From positions 54,579,583-54,643,582 of the forward strand of contig CAMTDV010000007.1 of the NCBI GenBank assembly GCA_947069175.1: a stretch of DNA of 64,000 bases, given 5' to 3'. The position numbers and the translations under genes were made by a program. Each line of letters starts with the position of its first letter. The stretch's first letter is position 1. This document shows, in pieces, positions 32,455-44,220 of the stretch. The notes beneath the pieces were generated by a model. The model made no database searches, was not told the DNA's origin, and saw only the letters and a list, made by a program, of their open reading frames with translations. The DNA is from Scalesia atractyloides (taxonomy: Eukaryota > Streptophyta > Magnoliopsida > Asterales > Asteraceae).

Positions 32455-33822
32455 ATGGCTGATTTCCCATTAAACACACCCCGAGGTCCTTGGGTTAAAG
32501 ACAAGAACCCGGTTCATGCCCCTCGACCCGGCGGACAAGTGGAAGAAGGTTCTTCCAGAAACGCCGGTGTTCACCACGACTCAGGTTGTGTGAACATCCC
32601 GGTAACTCCCAGAGTTCAAATGGAAACTCCCTGTGTATCAATCACATCTACTTACCTCCGGGTGAAACTCCGATGTCTTGGTACATCAAATCTCAAACGG
32701 CCCTGAATGTCGTATATGCGCAACTCTGTGCGCAAACTAATGCATCTGTTGCGCCGACGCAGCCACCCACTACTCACGTGCATGCTTCGCCTGCACCACG
32801 AGTACTCAGTTATGACTCGCCGGCCGGAGCGACTGTTCCATCACACCTCCGTACCAGGGAAACAGAGTATTCTCAATCGCTGCCAAAATATGAGTCCAAC
32901 ACTCATAGGCGAGCGTCCATCAACTCACGGCTGGGGCCGCGTCCTCTAGATGGGCGGGACACCCAGCGTGAGGAAGATAGAACATATGGCGAGGCGGACA
33001 GCGCCAGTGTGTTTCACCGTCTGCCTAAAGATCATGCCGCTTACAAGCCTACGCCACGGGTTGTATACAACCCAGAAGCGGAATACAACTACAATCTGAT
33101 CTACATGCCCGCTGAAGCAGCCGAACACTCGAAGTTTATCAAGGAGATTGCGCTCGCCCCACTAAAGCACGCGAAACTGCCCTCCAATGTTGGTAAGTTT
33201 AATGGGGTGACAGACCTAGACGACCACATGCGCCTGTTCACAGGCGTAGGTCTCATCGGAGGTTGGACATTACCCATGTGGTGTCACCTTTTTGTACAAA
33301 CGCTTACAGGCACTGCGCGCCAATTGTTTAACAACTTACCCACGGGTAAGCTTACGTCATAGAACTATCTCAAAGACAAGTTCCTGACGCATTTCAGCCA
33401 ACAACGGCGGTACGTCAGAGATTCCTCTGACGTCGTTAACATCTGGAGGCGGGATGATGAAAGCCTTGAAGATTTCATCACCCGCGACAACAAAAAGGTG
33501 TTAGAGATTCGAGATGTGCACGAAGGCATGATTCGCGCACAATTCAAATTCGTTGTCCGCTGCGACGAGATAATCAAAGTCTTGTCGAGAACTACTAGCC
33601 TCCTAAAAAGTCGGGAGAAACTAATGGCGGCAGCGAAGGTCTACGCGCAGACAGAGCGCAACCTAAACTCCAGCAGACCTCCCCTACCACAATACCGTCC
33701 GCAAGACATGAGTAGGAGTTTTGCGAAGAAGAATAAGAATATTTGTAGGGAATCCAACCAAAGCCCTTCCTACTCACCAGTCGACGCTCGCTCGACGATT
33801 AATAAGATAGCTACCCAAAGAG
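32455..33822 (+). pseudogene. Tat-like gag, main part
   Basis: The first Met is at 32455 (MADFPLNTPRGPWVKDKNPV). A frame change near 32590-32700 moves to the frame of 32586-33362. That frame holds the retrotransposon gag domain (LPSNVGKFNGVTDLDDHMRL, then CHLFVQTLTGTARQLFNNLP). A TAG at 33361 is followed by in-frame continuation (NYLKDKFLTHFSQQRRYVRD and following), typical of the gag domain. Gag would form the particle. It stops at the solo LTR TSD and continues at 36210. Confidence 0.8.
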
Positions 33823-33827
33823 CAATC
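33823..33827. repeat. Left target-site duplication of solo LTR (CAATC)
   Basis: Exact partner of 36205-36209. Confidence 0.88.
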
Positions 33828-34015
33828 TGTAACATCCGTCACAAAACAGGTTTCCAAAACCCGCTTCGTTTATTAACCGAACATCCAGTTAAAATTTTCG
33901 TTGCACGTTTAGGGCTCAAACTAATTTTAAACAATACATAATTAATAAACATTTTAGAATTTAAAAACTATAATTATTAAAAATTAAAAAATAGTGCAAA
34001 AAAAAATAATAATAA

Positions 34016-34087
34016 CAAGCTGCCGGGTTTCGAACCCGGGTCAGCTAGTTCACCAAACAAACACTTCACCGCTCCGCCACTTGCCTT
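34016..34087 (-). other. Antisense tRNA-like module T0 in solo LTR
   Basis: On the minus strand: A-box-like TGGCGGAGCGG, B box GGTTCGAAACC, T-arm CCGGG/CCCGG perfect. A T-run (nine T) lies about 10 bp beyond the 3' end on the minus strand. Of the five T0 copies this is among the best preserved. Confidence 0.6.
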
Positions 34088-34322
34088 CCTTGTGAATATT
34101 ATAAAACCAATAATACTTAAGAAGAGATCCGGATTCAAACCAGAAACAGCCGCACTAAGTCACCGGCTATCATCAAGAAACCGGATTTTCCTCGTCAATC
34201 CTCGAATGTAACCGATAAATTCAATCAAGGGGTCAACAATCCCCAGTCGGTTATGCAATCAGTCAGACAATTTTATCTTGACCGAAATTTGGAAACCGAA
34301 ATCATGTGTTGACATTGGGCAC

Positions 34323-34330
34323 TATAAATA
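34323..34330 (+). promoter_or_regulatory. TATA box of solo LTR
   Basis: TATAAATA in GGGCACTATAAATACC. It sits between T0 and T1, as in the full-length element. Confidence 0.55.
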
Positions 34331-34795
34331 CCGATGCATCTCTCTCAATTTCACTCGCGTACCATCTCAAAACATTACCCAAAACTTTTTGCTCAACTCT
34401 CTGTTCAACCTGCAAGTCGCCGGAAATTACTGACACTGCCGGAGTTAGTCGTCGGAAAACCGAATCTATCCCATTTTGCCTTACTCTATAAATAGGACTT
34501 CTAGAGCATCGACAGAAGTCACCCACACTCACCTCAAACCTCCTGTAGATCCTCTGTCGCAAGATAAACTTCGCCGGAGTTAACCTCAGCCGCCGGAACT
34601 TCATCGGAGATCACAACTGTTCGGTACAACACCTTTAATCCTTTCTGTTTAAATTATTTCGTTAACAGTATTGATCAATCAACTAATTCAATGAAAATTT
34701 TGCGATTAAACAGTTGTGTTGATTCTCTGGTTTCATAAACTGAAGAAGATGAAGCACTGTTAATATATAAGTTTAATTTAAAACGGATTTTTAAT

Positions 34796-35212
34796 CGGGT
34801 TAGACATACAGTCCAGTGGTGGACTGTGTGCAATTTTAAACCACACGTCCCGAGTTCGATTCGTGCACTTAACCGGTTTCCAGTGATAAATCTCAATTTT
34901 TCTGAAAGACCCAGAACACTTTCCAGTTAGTATTTAAGTTTAATAAAAACCAATATTCTAACCAGGTTAGACACACAGTCCAGCGGTGGACTGTGTGCAA
35001 AGTTAAACCACAGGTCCCGAGTTCGAATCCAGCTTCTGTAACCGGTTCTGGCAATTATCAAGTTTTTAAATAAAGACATAAATGAATTAATCTAATTTGT
35101 ATATATATATATAATTAAAACCGAGATTATTTCGGGTTAGACACGTAGCTCAGTTGGTAGAGCTGCGTGCACGTATACGGGAGGTCACGAGTTCGAACCT
35201 CACTCAGCACAC
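34796..35212 (+). other. Three tandem tRNA-like modules T1-T3 in solo LTR
   Basis: Modules start at about 34796, 34965 and 35134, so spacing is about 169 bp. Hairpins: T1 ACAGTCCA-GTGG-TGGACTGT; T2 CACACAGTCCA-GCGG-TGGACTGTGTG; T3 with the A box TAGCTCAGTTGGTAGAGC (35146-35163). B-box-like GAGTTCGATTC, GAGTTCGAATC and GAGTTCGAACC follow in turn. A run of eight or more T lies about 50 bp after T3. Confidence 0.6.
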
Positions 35213-35630
35213 ATAATAAACACAATCAGACCGGTCAACGGTCAAAGTCAACGGTCAACATTTTTTTTAATTTATTTATTTAATCAGAAAATTATTTAAA
35301 AATACTTAAAAATAATATTTTTAAAGTCACAAAAATAAATCTAGAAATCCTATTAAGGTTACCAAACCATTATGTTATTATTTAGGTTAGTTTCTCTCGT
35401 GGTTAAATCCAAATTCGTGCGCATTCATCGTCAATCCAAGAAACGCAACCACGGTGAGTGAATTCTCATAAATTCCCCTTTTTTTTATTCATGTTTTGGG
35501 GTGTATCATGTGTCGCTTAAATTAATTCGCTTATTCAAACTCGTGCTATACCATTATATGATCTAAACTTAGAATGTAAATATTGTTTGTTGTGATGTAT
35601 TACATATTGTCAAGTTGTATGCAAATTATT

Positions 35631-35795
35631 TATTAGGCACATCAGTTCCTCGTGGGAGACGAGTTGAACAACGCGTGCCTCAAAACTCATTCATTAGGCC
35701 CATCAGTTCGTTGAACAACGCGTGCCTCAAAACTCATTCATTAGGCCCATCAGTTCCTCGTGGGAGACGAGTTGAACAACGCGTGCCTCAAAACA
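35631..35795 (+). repeat. Tandem repeat, three copies, in solo LTR
   Basis: A unit of about 62 bp (CATCAGTTCCTCGTGGGAGA, then GTTGAACAACGCGTGCCTC) occurs three times; the middle copy lacks the CCTCGTGGGAGACGA part. It occupies the place of the 65-bp repeat in the LTR at 4619-7345 but is different in sequence. Confidence 0.8.
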
Positions 35796-36204
35796 ATCAA
35801 TTGTTGTATGCGTGTGCAATATTTAATATTATGTGTTTTGTGAATAAATTTACATCTACATTTACTCATATGTGGTTATGCACTTTATTTTATAATCAAT
35901 ACAATAAACACGTTTAAATGTTTTCATAGGATTCACTCGCCAACTTTTTGTTGACCCAAAAACCATTTTTACACATGATACAGGTGGACAGGATGAAGCA
36001 AGGAACACATAGGAAATTGCCTTAGAAGAAAAATAATGAAGTCTAGAAAGATGTATAGAACATGTTGTACTTGTATGATTTTATTGTATGATCTCCTTTA
36101 AATTGTAATAATAAATATGAAACATTTTAATAAATGTCATGAGCTTTGATGAAAACCCAATCATGCCCCGATCACCTTTTTCCGCTGCGGGTCGGGGTGT
36201 GACA

Positions 36205-36209
36205 CAATC
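36205..36209. repeat. Right target-site duplication of solo LTR (CAATC)
   Basis: Exact partner of 33823-33827. Confidence 0.88.
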
Positions 36210-36509
36210 AAGCAAGATAATCGCGATCGTCAGTGGACGCCACTGACGAAGAGTCCGGCGGAGGTGCTCAGCATAGAAGATCACCAGTTCAAACAGCCAC
36301 CACCGATGCGCAACAAAAAAGGTCAAGACACTAACCTTTTTTGCGATTATCATAAGGATACAAGGCATGCAACCGACAACTGCATCTCCTTGCGCACGGA
36401 GATCGAAAAGGGGCTGAAAAGTGGGAAGCTCACCCACTTACTACAAAACGTGCGCAAGGAAGTGCACCAAATTACTCGTGGCGAAAAAGGCCCGAGTAAC
36501 AAAAGATGA
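36210..36509 (+). pseudogene. Tat-like gag, C-terminal part
   Basis: This continues gag after the solo LTR, with KQDNRDRQWTPLTKSPAEVL and onward, and includes FCDYHKDTRHATDNCISLR, a zinc-knuckle-like C-X2-H ... H-X4-C block found at the end of Tat gag. TGA at 36507. The codon order joins to 33822 through the CAATC duplication. Confidence 0.8.
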
Positions 36510-36642
36510 AGGCATTTGTGCATATGATCCCAGGTGGCCCGTCGCGCAAGTGCGACCATCAGAAGAGTTGTACGCCTCACTGGCGTGAACAACAGGTCAT
36601 CTTCCCATAGTTCCCGGAGTTCCGCAAGAAGAACGCCCAGTC

Positions 36643-36990
36643 GTGATAACTGACATCTTTGGCCATTATCGCACCAACTACATGTTCATAGACCCGGGAA
36701 GCTCTATGGACTTCTTATATGAACAATGTTTCCAACAGTTGGACCCAGAGGACAAGGCGCGCTTGGAGCCGGTCGACTTCCCACTGACTGGTTTCTGCAA
36801 CGATGCCGTCTTTCCACTAGGTCAGAACTCATTCCCGGTAACTCTTTCCGATGGGCGACACTCACGCACGGTCTCAGTCAACGTCATGGTCATGCCAACA
36901 ACATCGCGCCATGACTTGTTGCTGGTCATCGCGCCCGAAGAGAGTTCAGCAAGATCACCTCCACTCCTCATGCTGCCTGTGGTTTTCCAA
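36643..36990 (+). pseudogene. Tat-like aspartic protease
   Basis: It reads YMFIDPGSSMDFLYEQCFQQ and continues through a hydrophobic core (SVNVMVMPTTSRHDLLLVIA). The active site in this lineage is normally Asp-X-Gly-Ser; here it is Asp-Pro-Gly-Ser, so the Asp is kept but with an unusual neighbour. It would cleave the polyprotein. Frame breaks follow. Confidence 0.75.
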
Positions 36991-36999
36991 CAGAAACCA

Positions 37000-38540
37000 G
37001 AGTGGCCATCATGTACTCGAGGAAGGAGAACATGTCCATCGACGAGGAACCACCGGTGAAGGTACCGAAGTCATCCAATGGAGAGTCGGAGAAATGCGTA
37101 CTCAACAACAAGTACCTGGAACAAACGGTGCTGCTAAGAGCCGCCATGACCCCCGCTGTCAAGGCGCGGCTAAAACAACTCTTGTTCCGCAATGTAAATA
37201 TTTTCGCTTGGTCGACAGCGGATATGACAGGGGTGCCAAGGGAAATTGCAGAGCACGCGCTGCACACATTCCCTTCGGTTGAGCCTATCGTTCAGAAGAA
37301 GCTCAGTTTTGGTCCTGAAAAACTCGCACAATGAACGAGCAAGTTTCAGAGCTCCTTCAAGCCGACATCATCAGAGAAGTACACTATCAGACATGGGTAG
37401 CCAATCCAGTCATGGTCCAGAAGCACAAGGCGTTGGCGCATGTGCGTCGATTTCAAAGATCTGAACAAAGCATGTCCCAAAGACTGCTACTTTTACCTAA
37501 AATCAACAAAAAGGTGGACTCCCTCGCTTCATTCAGGTGGAAATGCTTTCTTGACTGCTACAATGGCTACCACCAGGTACAAATGAAGAAAAAGGACGAA
37601 GACATAACCGATTCTGCACTGACAAGGGAATCTTTTGCTACACAAAGATACCCTTCGGATTGCGCAACGCAGGAGCCACCTACCAGCGTTTGATTGACCA
37701 TGTCTTCGGAGACGACATTGGCGAAACCGTAGACCTAGTCATCATGAGTCCGGATGTGGAGAAGATGCTGACAAATGTTCAGAAAACGTTTGCCTCCTTG
37801 CGCAAGGCTAATCTGAAGCTGAACCCAGGAAGTGCTCGTTTGGAATGGAAGAAGGAAAATTTTTGGGATTCATCATCACGCGCGACGGTTTCAAAGTTAA
37901 TCTTGAGAAAGTGGAAGCGATTCAGCGTATGCCTTCCCCCTCGACCATCAAAGAAATGCAACGGTTGGCGGGGCGATTGGCGCACTAAGCAGGTTCTTGG
38001 CCAACCACGCAATGAAGTCCTTCCCTTCATCAGCACTTTGAGGAATCATGTAAAGCAGAACAATTTTTAGTGGACTCCGAATGCGGAGAAAGCCTTCACA
38101 CAAATGAAGGAGTGCTTGATTCAGCTGCCTACGCTCACGGCACCGCAAAAGAGCGAGCCATTGATCCTCTACATGTCCGCATCGATATCGCTCTGGGCGC
38201 AGTCTTGTTAGTAGAGCGCGCAGGAGTCCAAACTCCAACCTACTACGTCAGCAAAATGCTAACTAACCCGGAGACAAGATCCAATGATGGAAAAGCTTGC
38301 TCTTGCTCTAATCCACGCATCCCACAGGTTGTGTCGGTATTTCTCCGGCCATGTGATAACAGTTCTCATGAACTATCACTTGGGCCACATTTTGTCCAAA
38401 CCAGACATATCTGGTCGTCTAGCAATGTGGGTGATTGAGTTTAGTGACACAATATGTATACAAACCACGCCCAACAATAAAAGGCTAGATATTAGCCAAT
38501 TTTGTTACAGAAGTACCAAGCAATAAAGCACAAGAGTGTG
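37000..38540 (+). pseudogene. Tat-like reverse transcriptase and RNase H, broken
   Basis: Split frames show the RT N-terminus (LKQLLFRNVNIFAWSTADMT), FLDCYNGYHQVQMKKKDED, then MRNAGATYQRLIDHVFGDDI in another frame. The catalytic YVDD box is not present: the frame reads GETVDLVIMSPDVEKML, missing a few codons exactly there. RNase H remnants continue (AFTQMKECLIQLPTL; LALIHASHRLCRYFSGHVIT). The copy cannot encode an active RT. Confidence 0.8.
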
Positions 38541-38582
38541 AAGTTGTACAGAACCCAGCGCCGGTCACAGACGACCGCTAAT

Positions 38583-38960
38583 GGATACTTCACACAGATG
38601 GCGCATCCAATGATGTTGGCGCAGGGGCATGTCTTTGTCTAATATGCCCTGGTAACCAAGAGTTCACCTACGCCATCAAGATGGACTTCAAAAGCACGAA
38701 TAATGAAGCTGAGTACGAACGTTTCTGGCAGGCCTTCGGTTAGCCATCAAAATGGGGCCAGAATTTGGAAGCACACGTCGATTCCCTTTTGGTCACAGGA
38801 CAGATCAATGGCCTGTATGACGCAAAGGGCGAAACGATGGTCCTGCATCTGGAAGAGGCGCAAGCCTTAATAACCAAATTCCAAAGTTTCAAAATAGCCC
38901 ACATTAACCGAAGCGAGAATAACCATGCCTACCGCTCAGCAAACTGGTTGCTACAAGCTC
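38583..38960 (+). pseudogene. Second RNase H-like domain of Tat-like pol
   Basis: It reads ILHTDGASNDVGAGACLCL, then KSTNNEAEYERFW and, in a neighbouring frame, VDSLLVTGQINGLYDAKGET and AHINRSENNHAYRSANWLL. The Asp of HTDGAS and Glu of NEAEYE are RNase H catalytic residues. An additional, archaeal-type RNase H before integrase is typical of the Tat lineage. Confidence 0.72.
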
Positions 38961-38989
38961 CAAGCACCTCGCCGTGAAGTGCGCATAAG

Positions 38990-40255
38990 GTACCCAAGAA
39001 CCCTTCACCCGTTGCTCAAGTAAACGTCATAGAAATGGGAAATCCTTCCTGGATGTCTCCCATCATCATGTTCTTGCAATCTGGGATCCTCCCAGAAAAC
39101 AAGGCGGAAGCCAGAAAGGTCCAGAACAAGGCACTCAACTATGAAATGGCAGACGGTATCCTTTACCGGAAGTCTTACCTTGGACCACTTCTCCACTGTG
39201 TTGATCTGCAATACGCGCAATACTTGATCCGTGAAATACATGAAGGGTTATGCGGAATTCAGACCCGTCCGCACATGGTCGTCGCAAAGATCATGAACGC
39301 CGGCTACTATTGGCCTGGATGCACTTAGATGCAGTCGAAACGCTAGGAAATGTGCATCATGCCAGTGACACGCGCCGAAGACATTGTGCCCAAAGAATCC
39401 CTTGATCCCAGTGACAACAGCATGGCCCTTCCAGCATGGGCAAATCGATATGGTGGGACCTTTCCCAGATGCCCCAGGGCTGTGAAGTTCATAATCGTAG
39501 CCGTCAATTACTTCACCAAGTGGGTAAAAGCAAAGCCCCTTGCATCCACCATAGCAACTGTAGTTCGCAAATTCATTTGGGAGCACATCATTTGCCGTTT
39601 TGGGTTACCCCTGCGCATAGTCAGTGATAAGGCCACAATTTTCTGCTGAAGAACTACAACGGTGGATGGAGGAAATGCATATCGAACATGTGTTCACTTC
39701 GGTCGCGCATCCCAAGGGAACGGTCAAGTGGAAAGTATAAACAAGAGTATCACCAAAGCGATCAGACGAGATTGGGGACGGCAGCGGAGAGGCTGGGTAA
39801 GAGTTGCCAAGTATCCTTTAGGCTCTTTGAACCATGCCAAAAACCAGCACCGGCGAGGCACCATTCAGCTTGGTGTATGGGACGGAGGCAGTGATTCCCG
39901 CGAAAATAGGCCTCCCATCACCGCGCATGTTGGCTGTGCAAAACCAGAATAATGAAGAAGAACGCAGACTCGACTTGGACCTCCTAGTAGAAAGGCGTGA
40001 AAACGCCGCAATTAACGAAGCAAAGTACAAGTCCAAGCTCGAGAAATACTATAATGCGCGAGTCCGCATATGTTCCTTCCTACCTAGCGATTTCGTTTTG
40101 AGAGACAACGAAGCGACCAACGCTGAAAGTCAGGAAAACTCGTGCCCAAGTGGAAGGCCCTTACATAATCCATAAAGTCCTAGGAAAGGGTGCATACACC
40201 CTCAAACGTTTGGACGCACAAACATTCCTAGGACCTGGAATGCGCAACAGCTAAG
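38990..40255 (+). pseudogene. Tat-like integrase, broken
   Basis: Pieces: NPSWMSPIIMFLQSGILPEN; the His-rich start of the zinc region (LIREIHEGLCGIQTRPHMVV, GYYWPGC); the core (VKFIIVAVNYFTKWVKAKPL, then WEHIICRFGLPLRIVSD) with the second catalytic Asp; the Glu region (NGQVESINKSI); and the C-terminus (HKVLGKGAYTLKRLDAQTFL). The first core Asp segment is frameshifted. The stop is near 40252. Confidence 0.8.
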
Positions 40256-40649
40256 GCGGTGCTACATGTAAACTAGAAACAATTATAATCTAATTGTCTA
40301 TTATGTACATGGCTCTTACGCCTTATTGTTAATAAAGACAATGCATACATGATTTTCTTTATCTAGAGTTTTGTTACAAATGCGCGAAACCACTTTGTGT
40401 ATACGCGAAAACACCATGGTACAACATGACTCATGAACAAAATTCACTAGATACTGTATGCGCTTGGGTGTGTAACGTTCATACACGAGTTCATTACCAG
40501 ATTTATTCGTCTACCTACACAAAGTTGGTATCTTCACGCAAATATTGTAACTTCAAAGAAAACATTCATTTCATAAAAAGATTGTACAAACATCAAGCGC
40601 AACGCACAATTACATTCATATATTACAATCAAGATCCTACAAACATCAA
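40256..40649. other. Spacer between Tat pol and the antisense gene end
   Basis: No sense-strand ORF of note. It holds the convergent ends of pol (plus) and the antisense gene (minus), so one or both polyadenylation regions are probably here. AATAAA-like words are present near 40331, but none is decisive. Confidence 0.4.
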
Positions 40650-40978
40650 ACACTCATCCCTCACTCTCTTCAACTTCGGCCGCATCCGGAAATATATCTA
40701 TTAAGCGATCAACATAGTCGTCGTGCTGGAGCGCCTAGCTCACCAAATCCATCTAGGCAGTTGAAGACGGTCATACTCTCGCTTCGCCTGGGAGAAGGCA
40801 GCTTCAGTATCGACCCTACGAGTGGACGCGCGGGTTGTATCCCATTGAACATCCATTGCTCGAGACACATGGTGTGTGCACTCGGCATAGCCCTACGCAT
40901 ATCCATCATGGCACGTTCTGATCATCAACTTGGCAAAACGTCGTCTAACTCTACCGAGTTCAGGATAGAGTTTGCGAT

Positions 40979-41045
40979 CTGCAAAAGAAAAGGAAAATGG
41001 ATGAGAATCAAGACAAAGTGATCAAAATAACAACGGAGAACTTAC
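40979..41045 (-). other. Spliceosomal intron in antisense gene
   Basis: The 67-bp intron has donor AAT/GTAAGT and acceptor CTTTTGCAG/ATCGC on the minus strand, with an AT-rich body. Removing it joins HHGVVN to IANSILNS in frame. Confidence 0.65.
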
Positions 41046-41394
41046 ATTGACAACTCCATGATGTTGCATCCACAGCATGTTGTTTGTCAGCGACTCCACC
41101 AGACTCTCAGAGATGGCGCGGGCGGCTTCAGAATCTTCTATTTTTTTCTCGCCCGCGCCCACCTTAGCATCCCAAGGCGGAGCTTCTAAACATCCTCCAG
41201 GTTCCTGCGCTGTAGTTCGGCCTTTTCAACCAGGCCACTTGGAGATCCTTCTTTGCGCCCTCAAGCGCCGCGCAAGCCTCCACCTGGTTACATACAACAA
41301 GGTTAGTCTGGCAATCTTTTGATCCTGTAAAATAAAGAAGGGCAAATTGTTTACCTCCTTCTACTTGCTGCGCTCACGATACGCCCTGGCCTCC

Positions 41395-44220
41395 TAACGT
41401 AAGATCGTAGTCTCAAGTAAATTTAATCCGAATACTAATAATAGTTAGCGTAAGTGGGTATCGAACACAGGGAGTTTGTCGAATATGCGTTATCTAAAGT
41501 TCCAACTAGAATGACTATTTATCTAAAATTCAAGAAAAATGAATTCAAGATTTTGATTGTTTTGGTTTTAAAATTAAAATTAGCTAAAGAAGTTGCAATT
41601 CAAATATTGGTTGTTAAAACAGATTAAGAGAAAGCAACCATCCTAGGGTTCCGGTTTCAGTTAACATTCGTGTTTAAATCCAACTATAAAGAATCACATA
41701 GACATGACTCATGTATGATTATTTGTTCGTGATGAAAAGGAACTAAGTACTCGAATTATAAAAATGCGAGGTTGTTACCTGATGACCAATTAACCAATAT
41801 CCAACCCTAATCCCTCCCATGATATCTCGATTGTCAACGCCACCAAGAATCGTACGATTTAGGCTAAGCTCAAAACATCAATTAATAGCTTACAAACAAA
41901 CATTCAAACACCATAATAAACTACAAACATTGCAAGTCTATTATTCTAGAAATATGGATAAAAACACAAATGTCTCAAGCAAACCTTCAACCTAGATGAT
42001 CACAATGAGTTTAGCCACTCATAGTCCAGCAAATCATCGTAACATCAAGTGCATGTTCATACGAATCAAAAACCAAAACAAAATGTTTTGAAATTGTTTT
42101 GAACCAACAAGAACACCCAAATTCGTCTCCTAGCTGCTTAGAAACGTCTCCCCTGATTTGTACCCCAAAAGACTCTTGAAACCCGACTTTAAGAGGCAGT
42201 TACACTTTTCTCGCAGGCCATCACCGTAAGCTATCAGTGCCCACCGTAGCCTACGGTGGCCTTCATGTCCTTATGCCATTTCACTTATGACTTACAGTGT
42301 ACATAAAGATTCAGACATCACCGTACTACGCGCTGCCGAGCTACGTGGCCATCATTTTCCTCCTCTTATTCTCGTATCAACTCTCTATGTCTCCATCTTT
42401 ACTTTGCCAAGTACAAGCTCCCATCAAAGCACATTAAAACCACGTATTTATGTTCTTTGGTACCTTCAAAGCCATACACACTGTAGTTATCTCATTCCAA
42501 TAATTAACCACATTAAATGCGGAATATTGATCTTTTTAAAGCACTTGAGGGTTGTCCAATGGACCACCCGTCACATTCCCACACTTAACCGTTGCTTGCC
42601 CCAAGCAACACATCAAAAACATTTCCAAGCCTACAAGTGATCAAAGTGTAAACCAAACAAAAACATGTCATCCTTTGTTAATCTACCATCATACCAATGA
42701 CACACCCCTTACAATGACTCTCTCTTGGTGACAAAAAGTTACTAGCAAGATTTTTGCTAGATCACTCAATGCAAGTGCATGATTGTGCGACAATAAGCTT
42801 GTGTAATAATCAAATCTCCACCCACAAAATACTCAACATGCTTACGAATAAAAGGACTTTCGGGTTGTAACGGGGCTATGTGAAATGTGAGAATTTGGTG
42901 GGATATATACGCAAGTAGCTCATTGAATCGACCCGGTCCTATTATCACATCTAAACAAAAACAACCACTAACTATATACACAACTTAACTTCCTCTTTTT
43001 CTTTTCTTTTTTTTTCATTTTTTCATTTCTTTTTTTTAATACAACATTAAACAAAAACACACATACACATCAACATCAAATACGACATACTAAAGCTCCT
43101 AAACCGGGTCAAATCAAAGGTAGAATTTTTGTAAGAAATAGGCTTGGGTTACAAATGAATAGCATTAAGCTCAATTTTGGCTACTAAGGACTAAACCCCC
43201 GCCCTTCTCACTACCAAGCTCATATATTATATCGTATGAAGTCATACCCCCCAATCCCACACTCTCACACATCCAGACGAGGCTACCTAAATGCCCTTAT
43301 CATCTTCACAAGCATATTACACCAAGGCCTTGACAAGCATATATTAAACAAGTTCTATTAACACTATCACACTCTGTCACTCAAGCCAAAGAAATAATTT
43401 CTAATAATCATATATGTGTGGCCAAGAACTGACCATGAAAGGATAAAAGGGTTACCGGTGTGTCATGTGGAATAATGTTAAATTTTCAAATTTGACAATT
43501 GTTTCGCTTGGTTTAAAAATTTTTCAAAATCCTCAAAAATTTCCCCCAACCCCACACTTATGATACATTGACCCCAACGTATGGCTTTGAAGGAATGATC
43601 ACTAAAACTACCTCAACCTCACTTTCAGCTCAACTCTCAAATCCCAAATTTCTTTTTGGTTTTATTTTTTATATGAAAACATATAAACACCACCAACACT
43701 ACCACAACCCATGACATAAATATCAAACACAATACGCCACCCTTCCATCCAACCATAAACAAAACATAATAATGTCTAACAATAATATACAAGAGAAACA
43801 CCACCTGACTAGTAATATCGCGGCTGAGGAGGCCCAAAGATATACATCATCATCTCTGAGAACTCTCCAAATGCAAATGCGCCGCTCCCACTACCGCTTC
43901 ACCTTCACCTCCTCTTTGCTGCGTGGCGCCATGTTGCTGACCGTATCGGGGATCCACCCACTATGAGTGATGCAATGGTGGCATGGGGTATGAAATGCTA
44001 CCATCATAAGGTGGAAATGTCGAATAATCCACCGGTGGCGGGTCCACAACAATCTGGTCGCCCCGGATGCGAATCAGCGTGCATGCGCCGGTTCTGATCA
44101 TCAAGATATCGATTGTTTATCTCCTGTTAGAAAGCATATGCATGAGTGCGATTCCATGATTCTTGTCGATCAAAGTTATACCTTAAAGCACGTTCCATGC
44201 TCGCTCCCATCCATGTTTAA
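41395..44220 (-). mobile_element. Retroelement-like block inside the antisense gene, borders uncertain
   Basis: This block breaks the antisense gene and has different content. On the minus strand, near 43950-44150, a short coding-like segment reads DQIVVDPPPVDYSTFPPYDG. Further along come a purine-rich tract (about 42985-43035) and phrases such as GGTTAAGTGTGGGAATGTGA near 42575-42595 that recall Athila-type LTR retroelements. The left end contains GTAAGTGGGTATCGAACACA near 41451. I could not find a TSD, so whether this is one insertion, a partial element or a solo LTR is open. Confidence 0.4.

Larger units (their letters stand above)
33828..36204 (+). mobile_element. Solo LTR of the tRNA-array gypsy family, inside Tat gag
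   Basis: This 2377-bp solo LTR starts TGTAACATCCG and ends GGGTCGGGGTGTGACA, with TSD CAATC. It has the same architecture as the other family LTRs: antisense T0, TATA (34323-34330), three sense tRNA-like modules and a variable tandem repeat. Its sequence has diverged from both the 9701 and the 4619 types, so it is a third subfamily or older copy. Confidence 0.9.

Noticed and set aside
32707..33941. Separate small genes in other frames over Tat gag
   Set aside because: They are shadows of the gag frame; only the frames with the gag domain and its continuation carry family similarity.
41325..41354. Intron between GTAAAC and TTTACAG in the antisense gene
   Set aside because: Only 30 bp long; probably a deletion-damaged or false intron.
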